In this document: one piece after another, positions 1 to 8,358 of the stretch
Layout of the letters: the number at the start of each line of letters is the position of its first letter
Position numbering within the stretch: position 1 is the stretch's first letter
NCBI RefSeq assembly: GCF_002532075.1
Contig: NZ_LYXE01000114.1
Span: 1-40,222, forward strand
DNA from: Candidatus Chloroploca asiatica
GTDB taxonomy: Bacteria > Chloroflexota > Chloroflexia > Chloroflexales > Chloroflexaceae
DNA: 40,222 nt
Direction of reading: 5' to 3'
Program-made: the position numbers and the translations under genes
The notes under the pieces: model-generated
What the model saw: the letters and a program-made list of their open reading frames with translations, nothing else
Databases searched by the model: none
Told to the model about the DNA's origin: nothing

Positions 1-97
1 TCGGGAACCGGGTCGGACAGATCCGTTGGTCGTCAAGCTCGCCACGAGGCGGGTTGGGCCAAGAAGCCGCGCGGCTTGAGCCGCTGCGGAGTGTCAC
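1..97 (+). mobile_element. IS200/IS605 (IS1341)-type right end, partial
   Basis: This is the tail of an element whose body lies left of the window. It aligns without gaps to the reverse complement of 1909-2005 and both copies stop being alike after GTGTCAC (91-97 here), which fixes the element boundary. It holds the stem-loop typical of IS605-family right ends, GCGGC-TTGA-GCCGC at 71-84, preceded by a second stem-loop around 36-53. In this family the right end overlaps the 3' end of the omegaRNA that guides TnpB, and the guide is copied from the DNA just beyond the boundary, here from 98 on. Family assignment is by recognition of the hairpin architecture; no tnpB is in view. Confidence 0.6.
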
Positions 98-140
98 GCG
101 CACTCTTCCCACTCTGGGCATAGGCATCCCCGTGACGGGT

Positions 141-149
141 TGCTATACT
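141..149 (+). promoter_or_regulatory. possible extended -10 promoter for the lipoprotein gene at 300
   Basis: TGC-TATACT at 141-149 matches an extended -10 element (TGnTATAAT) with one mismatch. No good -35 hexamer is seen 17 bases upstream. It lies about 150 bases before the start at 300 and just beyond the IS right end. The assignment is inference from a short match in a GC-rich region. Confidence 0.28.
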
Positions 150-299
150 CGCCATAGTTCGCCTCAACGTTATCCTCATGGTTGGCTTCAGCTTCGAGGT
201 CGTGGCTCAGGCTTGATGCGATGCACGCGAGGTCGTTTGACCTGGTGCTGGCGTGCCTGTGCCTGCGGCAGGCTGGCCTGGGGGCTCAGGAGGGATGGG

Positions 300-1898
300 A
301 TGGTGCGGTTCATGGATCAGGGGCGGCCCCAAGGGGCGCTGGGCGGTTGGTGGCTGGTGCTTCTGGGCAGCTTGTTGCTTGGGTTGACGGGCTGTGCCGT
401 ACCGCCCACGTATGCCGATCGCCGTGCGACGGCCCAGGTCACGGGCTGCTGGCCGGATCAGGCGCCGACACCCCCACCGGTAACCGTGACCCCTGACCAT
501 GAACCGCTGGAGGCGGGCGCACCTGACCTCTTCGCCACGGCGCTCCCCACGACGACGCCCTATCCGCGTTGTGATCCTGGCCCTGGGGCGACGCTGCCGC
601 CCTGGCCGACGCCGATCCCAGCGCCGCCGCCGTATCCTACGATGGAAGCCCGCCGTTGGCGCCACGGCAGTGAGCGCCAGACCACGCTTCAGCTGCCGGG
701 GATGATCCTGGATCTGGATCTGGCCACCCACCCGACCGAAGGCTGGCCCGTGCTCGGGGCGGCCGTCTGGTCGCCGAATGAAGACCCGGATCGGATCTTT
801 GTCATGGTGCAGCATCCCCAGACGCAGGTCTGGAGTCCGGCGCGGCAGGTCGATCTGGGGGCCGCCCAGGTCGGGCGCTTTAGTCGCACGGTCGCGGTGG
901 CGGTCGCCCCCGATCATACGCTTCACGCCGTCTGGGGCATGAGTGATCCGCATCCGGCTACGGGAACTCCGGCGGGGATCTGGGCCAGCCAGAGTCACGA
1001 TTACGGAGCCACCTGGCAGGCTCCTGAGCGCCTGGCGACCGGCTGTCGCCGGGTCAATGATCTGGCGGTGGGGGCCGATGGCCGCCTGGTGGCGATGCTT
1101 ATCTGCGAGGATGGCCCTGACACGATGCAACTCGCCATGGTCACCCGGTTGCCAGCCGAGGGCTGGCAACCGGTCACGCGCTTGCCCGTCCCGACCTGGT
1201 ATTTTAGCGAGGGGCGTCTGGTGATCCTTGGGGCTGGGGAGGCCACCCATGTGCTGGGCGTGGTCTTGACGGGCGGTGCGCAGGCGACCGCCGTGCTGGT
1301 ACACCAACACGGTGCCCCTGACGCTCCATGGCAGCTTGTGCATCAGCCCGTTGCGGTACCCGGCATCGCGGCCAGTCTGCGTATGTGGCGCGTGCAGGCG
1401 CTCGTGGCCCCGCGCCTGGCTGAGCCTGAGCGCCCCTTGATCATGTTTACTTGGACAGATGCCGAGCATCCGGCAACCGCGTATGCCTTGACCTCGCTGG
1501 ATGGCGGGGCGCACTGGCTTCCGCTTGAAGCGATCGTGCATCGTCCCGGGGCTACAGTGGGGACGGTGATCCCTGGTTATGACCCGGTTGCTGATCAGGT
1601 GGCGGCGCTCTGGACATGTTGTGACCAGATGGCGACCCATTATGCTGCCGTGACCACCCCTGGCACCGGGGCATGGCAGACGCTGATGGATCCGCTGAGC
1701 GCGGCGCCTCTCCCGTTGGCCCTGGGTTCACGGGCGGTGGGGTTGGCGGTAGGGGCCCAGGCTTTGCAGAGTCGCACGCTCTGGCTGGCCTGGGTTGAAC
1801 AGCAGCAGCGTGTGACCGTGCGGACGCTGGAACTCAATCAGATCCTGTCCGCCCAGACGCTCGCGCCAGCGGCGGCACCGCCAGGAGGGCGACCATGA
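300..1898 (+). CDS. secreted lipoprotein with BNR/Asp-box (sialidase-like propeller) repeats
   Basis: This gene encodes a 532-residue lipoprotein. The start at 300 is chosen for its AGGAGGG five bases upstream, and it places a hydrophobic stretch and the lipobox L-T-G-C (lipidated Cys32) at the N terminus; the longer open frame back to 54 has no such signal and overlaps IS sequence. Residues 35-110 are rich in Pro and Thr, a surface linker. The rest has the features of a BNR/sialidase-type beta-propeller, including Asp-box-like S-H-D-Y-G-A-T-W near residue 232 and S-L-D-G-G-A-H-W near 400. Catalytic sialidase residues are not recognisable, so a binding or structural role is likelier than an enzyme. 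It stands before the type IV secretion genes, separated from them only by an IS relic, and may be the first envelope component of that cluster. A perfect inverted repeat lies inside it at 1145-1173. Confidence 0.75.
   Translation: MVRFMDQGRPQGALGGWWLVLLGSLLLGLTGCAVPPTYADRRATAQVTGCWPDQAPTPPPVTVTPDHEPLEAGAPDLFATALPTTTPYPRCDPGPGATLPPWPTPIPAPPPYPTMEARRWRHGSERQTTLQLPGMILDLDLATHPTEGWPVLGAAVWSPNEDPDRIFVMVQHPQTQVWSPARQVDLGAAQVGRFSRTVAVAVAPDHTLHAVWGMSDPHPATGTPAGIWASQSHDYGATWQAPERLATGCRRVNDLAVGADGRLVAMLICEDGPDTMQLAMVTRLPAEGWQPVTRLPVPTWYFSEGRLVILGAGEATHVLGVVLTGGAQATAVLVHQHGAPDAPWQLVHQPVAVPGIAASLRMWRVQALVAPRLAEPERPLIMFTWTDAEHPATAYALTSLDGGAHWLPLEAIVHRPGATVGTVIPGYDPVADQVAALWTCCDQMATHYAAVTTPGTGAWQTLMDPLSAAPLPLALGSRAVGLAVGAQALQSRTLWLAWVEQQQRVTVRTLELNQILSAQTLAPAAAPPGGRP
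1145..1173. repeat. perfect inverted repeat inside the lipoprotein gene
   Basis: CCGGTTGCCAGCC at 1145-1157 and its exact reverse complement at 1161-1173 are separated by GAG, giving a 13-bp stem with a three-base loop. It lies in coding sequence and may simply encode a beta-hairpin turn. No partner copy was seen elsewhere in the window. Confidence 0.6.
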
Positions 1899-1908
1899 AG
1901 CAGACCTG

Positions 1909-2200
1909 GTGACACTCCGCACGCCCTCAAGGGCGGCGGCTTCTTGGCCCAACCCGCCTATTGGCGAGCTTAACGACCAACGGATCTGTCCGACCCGGTT
2001 CCCGAAGGAACGTATTGCACCATCCAAGGAACACCTGACATGTTTTATGTGCCGCAGGAGTTGAGCGACACAACCAGCAACATATCCTGCTCTTCAGGTG
2101 CGGCTCCCGAAGGAGCACCTGTGCAGCCCGAAGGCCCACATTACGGGCATTGTAACACAAGTGTTCAATGTCGGCAATGTTCTGGCTCAAGCCAGCGCGA
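1909..2200 (-). ncRNA. IS605-family omegaRNA-like scaffold and right end without tnpB
   Basis: Read on the minus strand, this segment ends at 1909 in the same GTGTCAC boundary as the element at 1-97. It carries several stem-loops. Three have UUCG tetraloops: about 2121-2139, 2095-2121 (an 11-bp stem with a bulge) and 1998-2011. These are followed by a GC-rich stem around 1953-1970 and the terminal CGCCC-TTGA-GGGCG hairpin at 1922-1935. This arrangement fits the guide RNA of TnpB nucleases, which overlaps the element's right end. The open frame at 1927-2190 on this strand has no RuvC or zinc-finger motif and is better read as RNA than protein. The upstream limit is uncertain. Only about 300 bases remain, so this is a tnpB-less, relic or MITE-like copy. 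Confidence 0.5.
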
Positions 2201-2212
2201 AACCCGCCTCAC

Positions 2213-2237
2213 CACACGCCCTCAAGGGCGGCGGCTT
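2213..2237 (-). mobile_element. fragment of a further IS605-type end hairpin
   Basis: On the minus strand the stretch repeats the terminal hairpin of the neighbouring element (CGCCC-TTGA-GGGCG with its AAGCCGC lead-in) but diverges before the GTGTCAC boundary and shows no scaffold upstream. It is read as the relic of an older insertion at the same site, abutting the start of the NlpC/P60 gene. Confidence 0.35.
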
Positions 2238-2276
2238 GCGGCGCGTTCCGTACTGTCAGCGACGCAGCGCCGGGTG

Positions 2277-3587
2277 ATGGTGGTGGTGCTCATCTGCAGT
2301 GTGAGTCTTCTCTTTCTGGCCTGTGGAACCGCCAGCACGGTGATCACCTCCGCGCCGCGCTGGGCTTGTCCGAGTCCAACCCCCCGTCCGTTTGGCGTGG
2401 ATGGCCCGGTGAAAGAGGTCATTACCCATACGCGCCCGATCACCGAGGGTGGCGATTGGGAGGAAGAGCTTTTCTACGAGCGCTGGGAGCAGGAGTATGG
2501 CGCGTTAGGTGGCCCGCCCTTTCCCTCACCCACGCCGTATGCCGCCGTCGGCACCGCCTATGTCTTTGGGCAGCGCGTCGAAGCCTGGCCGTTCCACATC
2601 CAGGTTACGGCGCAGGCCGGGCCAGTGGTGACGTTGCCCGGTGTGGCTGCTGAGCAGCAGCAACTCGCGTTGATCGAGTTGATCTGGCACAACCATACGG
2701 TGGCCCCCATTCCTATTCAGTATGCCGAACAACTCCGGCTACGGGCCGTGACGGAACCATCAGGGGCCGTTGTCTCAGGTGGTACCTGGAGCGTGACGCC
2801 AGTCGCACTCCACCTGGCGGGGGTTGCCAGTCTGCCTGAACTTATTCCGCCAGGCGTGAGTAGCGTGACCGTCCCTGTGCTGGGGCCGCGTGGCACGCCA
2901 AAGGTCGTCGAGCTGGCTCTCGTAGGCGATCCGAACGCGGTGCCGTTGTTGCCTTCGCCCACGGTGCCGCCAGGGATGCCGACGCTGACGCCGACCCTGG
3001 CCCCGCCGACGCCCACGCCCAACCTGGGCTTGCAGCGCCAGGAACCCAATCAACTCACCCTCCAGTGGACTGATGCCATGTGGCGGGCCCCCGGGGCCGA
3101 ACCGTGTGCTGATCCGGGCGCGTTGACCGGGTGGTCAACCGAACCAGGGCAGGCCTGGGGCCACGAGGTACCCATCCAGGGCGTGAGCGCCCCGCCGGGG
3201 CGTCCCCGAGTCGTGCAATTGGCGCTCCATCAGGTGGGCAAAAGGTATATCTGGGGGGCAAAAGGCCCTGAAGCGTTTGACTGTTCAGGCTTGATGACCT
3301 GGGTCTATGCCCAGATCGGAGTGACGATTCCGCAGGGCACGGCGGGCCAGTGGCCGCGCATGCAACCGGTTGATCTGGCCCAGCTTGCCCCAGGCGATCT
3401 CATCTTCTTTGCGATCGGCGGGCAGGGCATTGATCACGTGGGCATGCTTGTGGGCGACCTGAATGGCAATGGTCAGTGGGATATGGTGCATGCCGCGAAC
3501 GCTAGTCTGGGGGTGCGCATTGACTACGACGTCTTGCAGTCCAGTTTTTATGCGCCACGCATTCGTGGTTTTCGCACCGCCCGTTGA
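2277..3587 (+). CDS. NlpC/P60 cell-wall hydrolase lipoprotein (VirB1-like role)
   Basis: This gene encodes a 436-residue predicted lipoprotein. Residues 1-15 form a short hydrophobic signal ending L-F-L-A before Cys16, a slightly atypical lipobox. Residues 20-310 are a Pro/Thr-rich envelope portion with a beta-rich section. The C-terminal 125 residues are an NlpC/P60 domain with the catalytic Cys336 in D-C-S-G-L, His387 in D-H-V-G-M and His405 in V-H-A-A-N, as expected for peptidoglycan gamma-D-Glu-diaminopimelate endopeptidases. The start is ambiguous: GTG 2274 or ATG 2277 fit the signal, no clear ribosome binding site precedes them, and the longer frame back to 2040 reads through IS sequence. 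Insertions may have displaced the native leader. In transfer clusters such hydrolases open the wall for the secretion channel. Confidence 0.8.
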   Translation: MVVVLICSVSLLFLACGTASTVITSAPRWACPSPTPRPFGVDGPVKEVITHTRPITEGGDWEEELFYERWEQEYGALGGPPFPSPTPYAAVGTAYVFGQRVEAWPFHIQVTAQAGPVVTLPGVAAEQQQLALIELIWHNHTVAPIPIQYAEQLRLRAVTEPSGAVVSGGTWSVTPVALHLAGVASLPELIPPGVSSVTVPVLGPRGTPKVVELALVGDPNAVPLLPSPTVPPGMPTLTPTLAPPTPTPNLGLQRQEPNQLTLQWTDAMWRAPGAEPCADPGALTGWSTEPGQAWGHEVPIQGVSAPPGRPRVVQLALHQVGKRYIWGAKGPEAFDCSGLMTWVYAQIGVTIPQGTAGQWPRMQPVDLAQLAPGDLIFFAIGGQGIDHVGMLVGDLNGNGQWDMVHAANASLGVRIDYDVLQSSFYAPRIRGFRTAR

Positions 3588-3699
3588 ACGGCGCACCAGG
3601 GCGAGACATGGGGCGGTGTCGGTGATCAAGGCGGAGGAACTGCGCCACGGGAAGGATGGAGCGGTGACGAGCAAGCTGGCGTCAAGAAAGGAGCCGATC

Positions 3700-4446
3700 A
3701 TGCGGTGGTGGTGGGGCGGGAGTGTGCTGCTGGTGCTGCTGCTCGGGTTGGTCTCACGCGTAACGGCGGCGCCGCCGCTGGGGGCCGTGCTCGTGGTGAG
3801 CTTGCGTGACGAACACGGAACTGGGCTGGCCGATGTCACGGTGCTGATCCGTGATGCCGCTGGGTCGCAGTTGATCCAGCGTGCGACGACGGACGCTACG
3901 GGCATGGCAACCGTGCCGGAGCTTGCCGCAGGGCAGGTACGGGTGGCCGTCCAGGGCCGCGTGGCCGGGCTGCCCCTCTTCCTGGCTGGGGCTGAGGTCG
4001 ACGGGATCAAGTTCACGCTGCACCCAGGCACGAATCGGCTCGATCTCCGTGCGGAAGCCTCGGGCCTGGTGCGGCCTGACCCGGGCACGATGATCGCCGG
4101 CGATCAGCCCGTGCCGGTACCTGACGGGGTTGCGGCTGCGATGCAAGCGACCTTGCAGACGTTGCCGCTGCTGCCGCCTGCACCACCCGTTGCCCCCCCG
4201 CTTGCCGAAGGGTCAGCTTCGCCCACATGGTTGAGCGCGCCCTCGGCTGACCTGCGCATGGCTACCGCGCCGCCGAGCCGTGCGGAGGCCGGAGGCTCAG
4301 CGTTGTCGCCCGCGCCACGGGATGCTGGAACGGCGACGGCCCCTCGTGCGCTGCTGCACGGCTGGGTTGCCTGGCTGCTGATGGGCTGCCTCCTCGTGCT
4401 GGCCGTTGCCACCGGGCAGATCTGGTGGCGTGGGAGGAACGCATGA
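3700..4446 (+). CDS. membrane-anchored protein with carboxypeptidase-regulatory-like beta domain
   Basis: This gene encodes a 248-residue protein. The ATG at 3700 follows AAGAAAGGAG at good spacing. An N-terminal signal peptide (residues 1-24, ending V-T-A-A) is followed at about 28-110 by a beta-sandwich of the carboxypeptidase-regulatory (CnaB/transthyretin-like) type: L-R-D-E-H-G-T-G-L-A-D-V-T-V, then D-A-T-G-M-A-T-V-P. A Pro/Ala-rich linker of about 100 residues leads to a C-terminal membrane helix (residues 222-240) and a short basic tail, so the beta domain is displayed outside. Its stop overlaps the next start (ATGA at 4443-4446), which points to translational coupling with the polytopic transfer protein. 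The exact role is unknown; an envelope scaffold for the secretion channel is inferred. Confidence 0.7.
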   Translation: MRWWWGGSVLLVLLLGLVSRVTAAPPLGAVLVVSLRDEHGTGLADVTVLIRDAAGSQLIQRATTDATGMATVPELAAGQVRVAVQGRVAGLPLFLAGAEVDGIKFTLHPGTNRLDLRAEASGLVRPDPGTMIAGDQPVPVPDGVAAAMQATLQTLPLLPPAPPVAPPLAEGSASPTWLSAPSADLRMATAPPSRAEAGGSALSPAPRDAGTATAPRALLHGWVAWLLMGCLLVLAVATGQIWWRGRNA

Positions 4447-6353
4447 TCCGCCCCGGTCGACGCAGCATGCGCCCATGGCGTGGCGGCCCCCGCCGCTGGG
4501 GGCTGGCGGGGTTGATGCTCATTGGCGGCGTGGGGGCGCTGCTGCGCTGGCCGTCGCCGGTTGCGGCATGCAGTCCGATGAATGTCGGAGCCTGCATGGA
4601 CGGTGCGCAGTATGAATTCTGGCTGGGCCTCGCGTCGGTGGGCTGGATGCTCAACCGTACCCTGTTACAACTCGCCTATCAACTGACGGTGATGCGCTGG
4701 TGGCTCGTTGAGGTGGTCTTCACGACGGCCTATCAGGTGGTGACCGACCTCTTCAACCCGCTCTATGTGCCCCTCGCCGTCCTGGCCCTCATCCTGGCTT
4801 GCTTGTTGTTGATGGTGCTCCCGTTCACCGGGCGCAACGTCCCGATCACGCTGCGCCATGTGTTGCTCTGGGCCATCCTCACCCCGGTGCTGTTGACGGT
4901 AGGCGGGCAATTGATCAGCCAGGCGGAACAGGTGCGTTCCGAAGTTGCGACAACCCTGTTTCTGGAAGCCACGGCTGCGGCACCGGGCGCGATCTTTGGC
5001 GTGACTGCCGATGATATGGCCGCACCGGTGCCGCTCTATCCGGCGAATCCGTGCGGCACCGGTCAGTTGGAGCGCCGGGGGCCGCTTGGTGCAATGCAGA
5101 TGGATGACTTGGCCGCAGCGTTGCTCTATGCCAATGCCGCCGATATTCATTGCCCGAACTTGACCGGGCCGAGCAGCACCTTGCCCGACGCCTTCTTTGC
5201 CGATCCGCCCAACTTTGCCACGACTGAGGATGTCAGCCAGATTCTGCTACCCAATGACCGCAAAGTGGCGCTGGATGGGATCCAGCGCGGGGTGACCCGC
5301 TTGGCCGTCGGGCTGTTGCCGAGCATGCTGGCGGTGGCGGAAGCCATGGTGCATCTCATCTTGAGCCTCAGCATGGTCATGCTCTGGGTGGGGCTGCCCC
5401 TTGCGTTGCTCGTGGTCTGGTTCCAACAGACGTCACAGGGCATTACCAGTCTGGTGCGCCGGGCCATCACGGTGATCCAGGTCTCGTGGTCAAGTAGTTT
5501 CGTGATGGGTCTGCTCTTTGCCTGCCTGTTGGCGGCAGCCGAGATGGGCAATGCGGCAGCCTATACCGGCTTTGCGATCGGGGGCTTGCTGCTGATGGGG
5601 GTCTTGCTCGTGCTGGCCGCCAACACGTTGCAGGGGAGTCTGGTGACCGTCAGTGCGACGGTGCAAACGCTGACGGGGCTCTCGATGCTGGCCGCCTGGG
5701 AGACGACGGCGGGCGCGGCACGGGCGACCGCAGGCGCGGCGGCTGGTGGGGTGGCGCTGGCCGCCGGCGCCGCGACGGCAGGTGCGAGTACGGCGCTCAC
5801 TGGCATGGCCGCGATGGCCCAGACGGAACGCCCAAGCTATGCGATGGCCGCGATGATGGGTCGTTCCGCAACGATGATGCAGCTGGGGGAAGTCGCCGTG
5901 GCGATGGGCCACCTCGACGATCAGGATGAGTTGTATCGGGGCTTGTATGCCGGCCAGCGCCATGACCAGGGGACGCGTGCGATGCGCTTGCAAATGCGGC
6001 GCGACGCTGCGGTGCTTGCCCCACCACCGGCGGCGGCGCCGCCACCGGCGCCCCCGGCTCCGCCGCCGCCCCCGGCTCCGGCGTCTGCACCGCCCCCGGC
6101 CCCGGCTCCGGCTCCACCGCCCCCACCTCTGGTGGCTGCCCCGCCCATGGCGCCGCCGCCGCCGCCGCCCCCAGTTGCACCGCCGCCCGTGGGAACCCCG
6201 CCGCCCCCGGCGAACGCAGGGGCAGGCCCGGCTGACGTGGCGCTCGCTACGCCCGCACCGGCGGACGAAGCGCAGGCGGTGGTTCCCGCGCCGGTCGTGG
6301 CCCCAGCACCATTGCCGCCCCGGCGACGTCGCCGGCGGCGTGAGGCAGGCTAA
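4443..6353 (+). CDS. polytopic TrbL/VirB6-like transfer protein with proline-rich tail
   Basis: This gene encodes 636 residues. The start at 4443 overlaps the preceding stop and follows GGGAGG. A cleavable-looking signal ends near residue 42. Hydrophobic segments lie at roughly 75-130 (two), 137-160, 285-325 (one or two), 345-370, 372-397 and a Gly/Ala-rich stretch at 400-455. A soluble loop of about 120 residues lies between the first and second groups. The last 130 residues are almost entirely Pro/Ala and end in a run of arginines, a cytoplasmic, intrinsically disordered tail. A large polytopic protein with a Gly/Ala-rich core next to pilin and VirB4 genes fits the VirB6/TrbL channel component. 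The assignment is by topology and context, not by sequence motif. The CCG/CCC-rich tail is prone to length change. Confidence 0.65.
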   Translation: MIRPGRRSMRPWRGGPRRWGLAGLMLIGGVGALLRWPSPVAACSPMNVGACMDGAQYEFWLGLASVGWMLNRTLLQLAYQLTVMRWWLVEVVFTTAYQVVTDLFNPLYVPLAVLALILACLLLMVLPFTGRNVPITLRHVLLWAILTPVLLTVGGQLISQAEQVRSEVATTLFLEATAAAPGAIFGVTADDMAAPVPLYPANPCGTGQLERRGPLGAMQMDDLAAALLYANAADIHCPNLTGPSSTLPDAFFADPPNFATTEDVSQILLPNDRKVALDGIQRGVTRLAVGLLPSMLAVAEAMVHLILSLSMVMLWVGLPLALLVVWFQQTSQGITSLVRRAITVIQVSWSSSFVMGLLFACLLAAAEMGNAAAYTGFAIGGLLLMGVLLVLAANTLQGSLVTVSATVQTLTGLSMLAAWETTAGAARATAGAAAGGVALAAGAATAGASTALTGMAAMAQTERPSYAMAAMMGRSATMMQLGEVAVAMGHLDDQDELYRGLYAGQRHDQGTRAMRLQMRRDAAVLAPPPAAAPPPAPPAPPPPPAPASAPPPAPAPAPPPPPLVAAPPMAPPPPPPPVAPPPVGTPPPPANAGAGPADVALATPAPADEAQAVVPAPVVAPAPLPPRRRRRRREAG

Positions 6354-6432
6354 GGAACGCGTGGGTGTATGGCCTGCGCGGCGTAGTACGGATGAAGGTG
6401 GCGCACGTGAGAACGGGGAAGGAAGGAAGGTT

Positions 6433-8358
6433 ATGGCTCGTCTGGTGTGGTTGGTCATTTCAGGGCTTGTGTTCACTGGTTTGGGTCTCGTGATCGCGGT
6501 GATGGCCTGGTTTACTCCGTTGCCGACAGTGGCTGCGGCGCAGGCCATGACGCCCATCCTGGGCGAACCGACTGTGGTCACGCCGGTCTTGCCGTCCGCG
6601 ACCGCAACCCCGGGGCCAGGGGCGCCCGCGTCGCCTCCGGTCAATCCGCCCGCGCCGCCTGCGCAGGAGCAAGGATCCGCCGCTGCCGTGACCACCTGCG
6701 CAGGCCATGACGACCGGGCGCGGGCCTGTCGCCTGCGCCGCGATGACCGCACGGCGACCCTCACCGTCCGCCCAGGGACGCCGCCGCATTGGTATCAGCT
6801 TGAACTCCCCGCCACCGGCCTGGTGACCCAGATCACGCTGCACCCGAGCGCGGATCTGACCCTCGCCGTGAGCGCACGCCAGGCCGATGGCACGCTGCTG
6901 GCGAGCCTCACCCCGCCCGCGACGACCCTGACGCTGGCCCCGACGATCTCCGGCACCATCTTCCTGCAGGTGACCCCCACCCTGCGCCCGTCCGCCGCCG
7001 TCGCGAGCTACGACCTGGCGGTGCAGCAGGTGCTGCCGCCCCCGCCGCCGCCCCCGGCCCCGGCTGACTCCGCGCTGGCCCCAGACGCGCTCGAAGATAA
7101 CTGGAGTCCGGCCCACGCCGCGCCCATCGCCGTCGGCGTGATCTACGACCTCACCTTCGTCTGCCCCGTCCCTGGCGGCTGTCCGGGCGGTGATCATGAC
7201 TATCTGCGCGTGACCGTCAAAGCCGGGCTGACCTACCGCCTCGCGACGTTTGACCTGGGGCCAGGCACCGATACCGTGCTGGATCTCTTCTGGGGCGACG
7301 AGCATGTGCCGATCGCCCACAACGATGATGCCTTCCCTGGCTTCAGTCTGCACAGCCTGCTCACCTGGACGGCCCCGAACGACGGCGAAGCCGTCATCCG
7401 CATTGCCCCCCGCACGGGCGGATTGCAGCCGCTCGTTCCGGACGACGACGCGGGCCGGTATCGGTTCGCGATCACGCTCGCGGACAGCCCGCTTGGCCGC
7501 GAGATCCTGGCGCGGAGTGAGGCTCAGTCCGGGCGACTGCCGACGCCGACACCCCCACCGCTGCCTAGTCGCCCGGTCAGCCCGGCCCCGGCCCTCGCCG
7601 CCCCGCCCGCCGCCGCGCCGGCCGCGCCGGCCGCACCGGCCCCCACCGCTGCGCCCCCGAGCACCGACGCGCCAACCGGCGCGGCCCTGGTGATCGCCGA
7701 GGCCAGTGATCTCCACGATGGGCCACGCGCCAGCAGTGCCGTGCTGACCAGCCTCCCTGAAGGCCACCACGTCACCTTGCTCGGACAGGCCAGCGGCGTT
7801 TGGGTACGGGTGCAGCCGCACGACCTGGTCATGCCCGGTTGGATGCGCGGTACCGACCTGCGGATGCGGGAGGCGGCGCCTCTGCCGGACGCGCCTGCGG
7901 AAGGCTCGCCCCCGTCAGCCGAGGAGGCTGGTGCGCCACCGGCCTCGGCGGGGTCACGCGCCACCGCGACCGCCGTGCCCTCGTCTCTGCGCGTGCAGGC
8001 CATCCAGGTCGTGCCGCTCGAACCGCTTCCAGTGGCTCGTCCTGCCCCGCCCCCGGCGCGCAGTTCCCGTTCGGTGACTGTCAGCCTCCGTCGTGCTCCC
8101 ACCGCAGCGAACCTTCCGGCGGCCATGCGTACCACCGACCCGCAGGGACTCCCGCTCAGTGGTGTGCGCGTGCAGGTGCTCAATGCTTTCGACGATCTGC
8201 TGGCCGAAGCCGTGACCCCGGCGGATGGCACCCTCGTTTTCACCCGTGAGGTTGACCCGGAGCATGCCTGGCGGCTGCGTCTGCCAGCGCTCGGTATGCA
8301 CGTAGAGGTTGATCAGGCGGTGCTGATCATTGAGGTACCCGCGACAGGAGATGAGTGA
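6433..8358 (+). CDS. exported PPC-like / SH3 / carboxypeptidase-regulatory-like protein of the transfer cluster
   Basis: This gene encodes 641 residues. The ATG at 6433 follows GGAAGGAAGG. One N-terminal hydrophobic helix (residues 5-25) acts as signal or anchor. After a Pro-rich linker come two beta domains resembling pre-peptidase C-terminal (PPC) modules, at about 100-200 and 217-360; the second has the typical E-D-N-W-S-P-A opening. A second Pro/Ala linker leads to a bacterial SH3-type domain at about 416-480 (A-L-V-I-A-E-A-S-D-L-H-D-G-P through V-W-V-R-V) and then a carboxypeptidase-regulatory-like domain at about 565-641. SH3 modules often bind peptidoglycan, so this protein may fix the machine to the wall. 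The stop and next start overlap as TGATG at 8356-8360. No homologue can be named. Confidence 0.65.
   Translation: MARLVWLVISGLVFTGLGLVIAVMAWFTPLPTVAAAQAMTPILGEPTVVTPVLPSATATPGPGAPASPPVNPPAPPAQEQGSAAAVTTCAGHDDRARACRLRRDDRTATLTVRPGTPPHWYQLELPATGLVTQITLHPSADLTLAVSARQADGTLLASLTPPATTLTLAPTISGTIFLQVTPTLRPSAAVASYDLAVQQVLPPPPPPPAPADSALAPDALEDNWSPAHAAPIAVGVIYDLTFVCPVPGGCPGGDHDYLRVTVKAGLTYRLATFDLGPGTDTVLDLFWGDEHVPIAHNDDAFPGFSLHSLLTWTAPNDGEAVIRIAPRTGGLQPLVPDDDAGRYRFAITLADSPLGREILARSEAQSGRLPTPTPPPLPSRPVSPAPALAAPPAAAPAAPAAPAPTAAPPSTDAPTGAALVIAEASDLHDGPRASSAVLTSLPEGHHVTLLGQASGVWVRVQPHDLVMPGWMRGTDLRMREAAPLPDAPAEGSPPSAEEAGAPPASAGSRATATAVPSSLRVQAIQVVPLEPLPVARPAPPPARSSRSVTVSLRRAPTAANLPAAMRTTDPQGLPLSGVRVQVLNAFDDLLAEAVTPADGTLVFTREVDPEHAWRLRLPALGMHVEVDQAVLIIEVPATGDE

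Noticed and set aside
207-1640. 477-residue open frame on the minus strand
   Set aside because: It mirrors the lipoprotein gene in a GC-rich region, has an Arg/His/Pro-rich composition and no domain. The plus strand has signal, lipobox and Asp boxes.
1927-2190. 87-residue minus-strand frame as a TnpB C terminus
   Set aside because: It has no RuvC residues or Cys4 zinc finger, and its bases fold into UUCG-capped stems. An omegaRNA-like reading explains it better.
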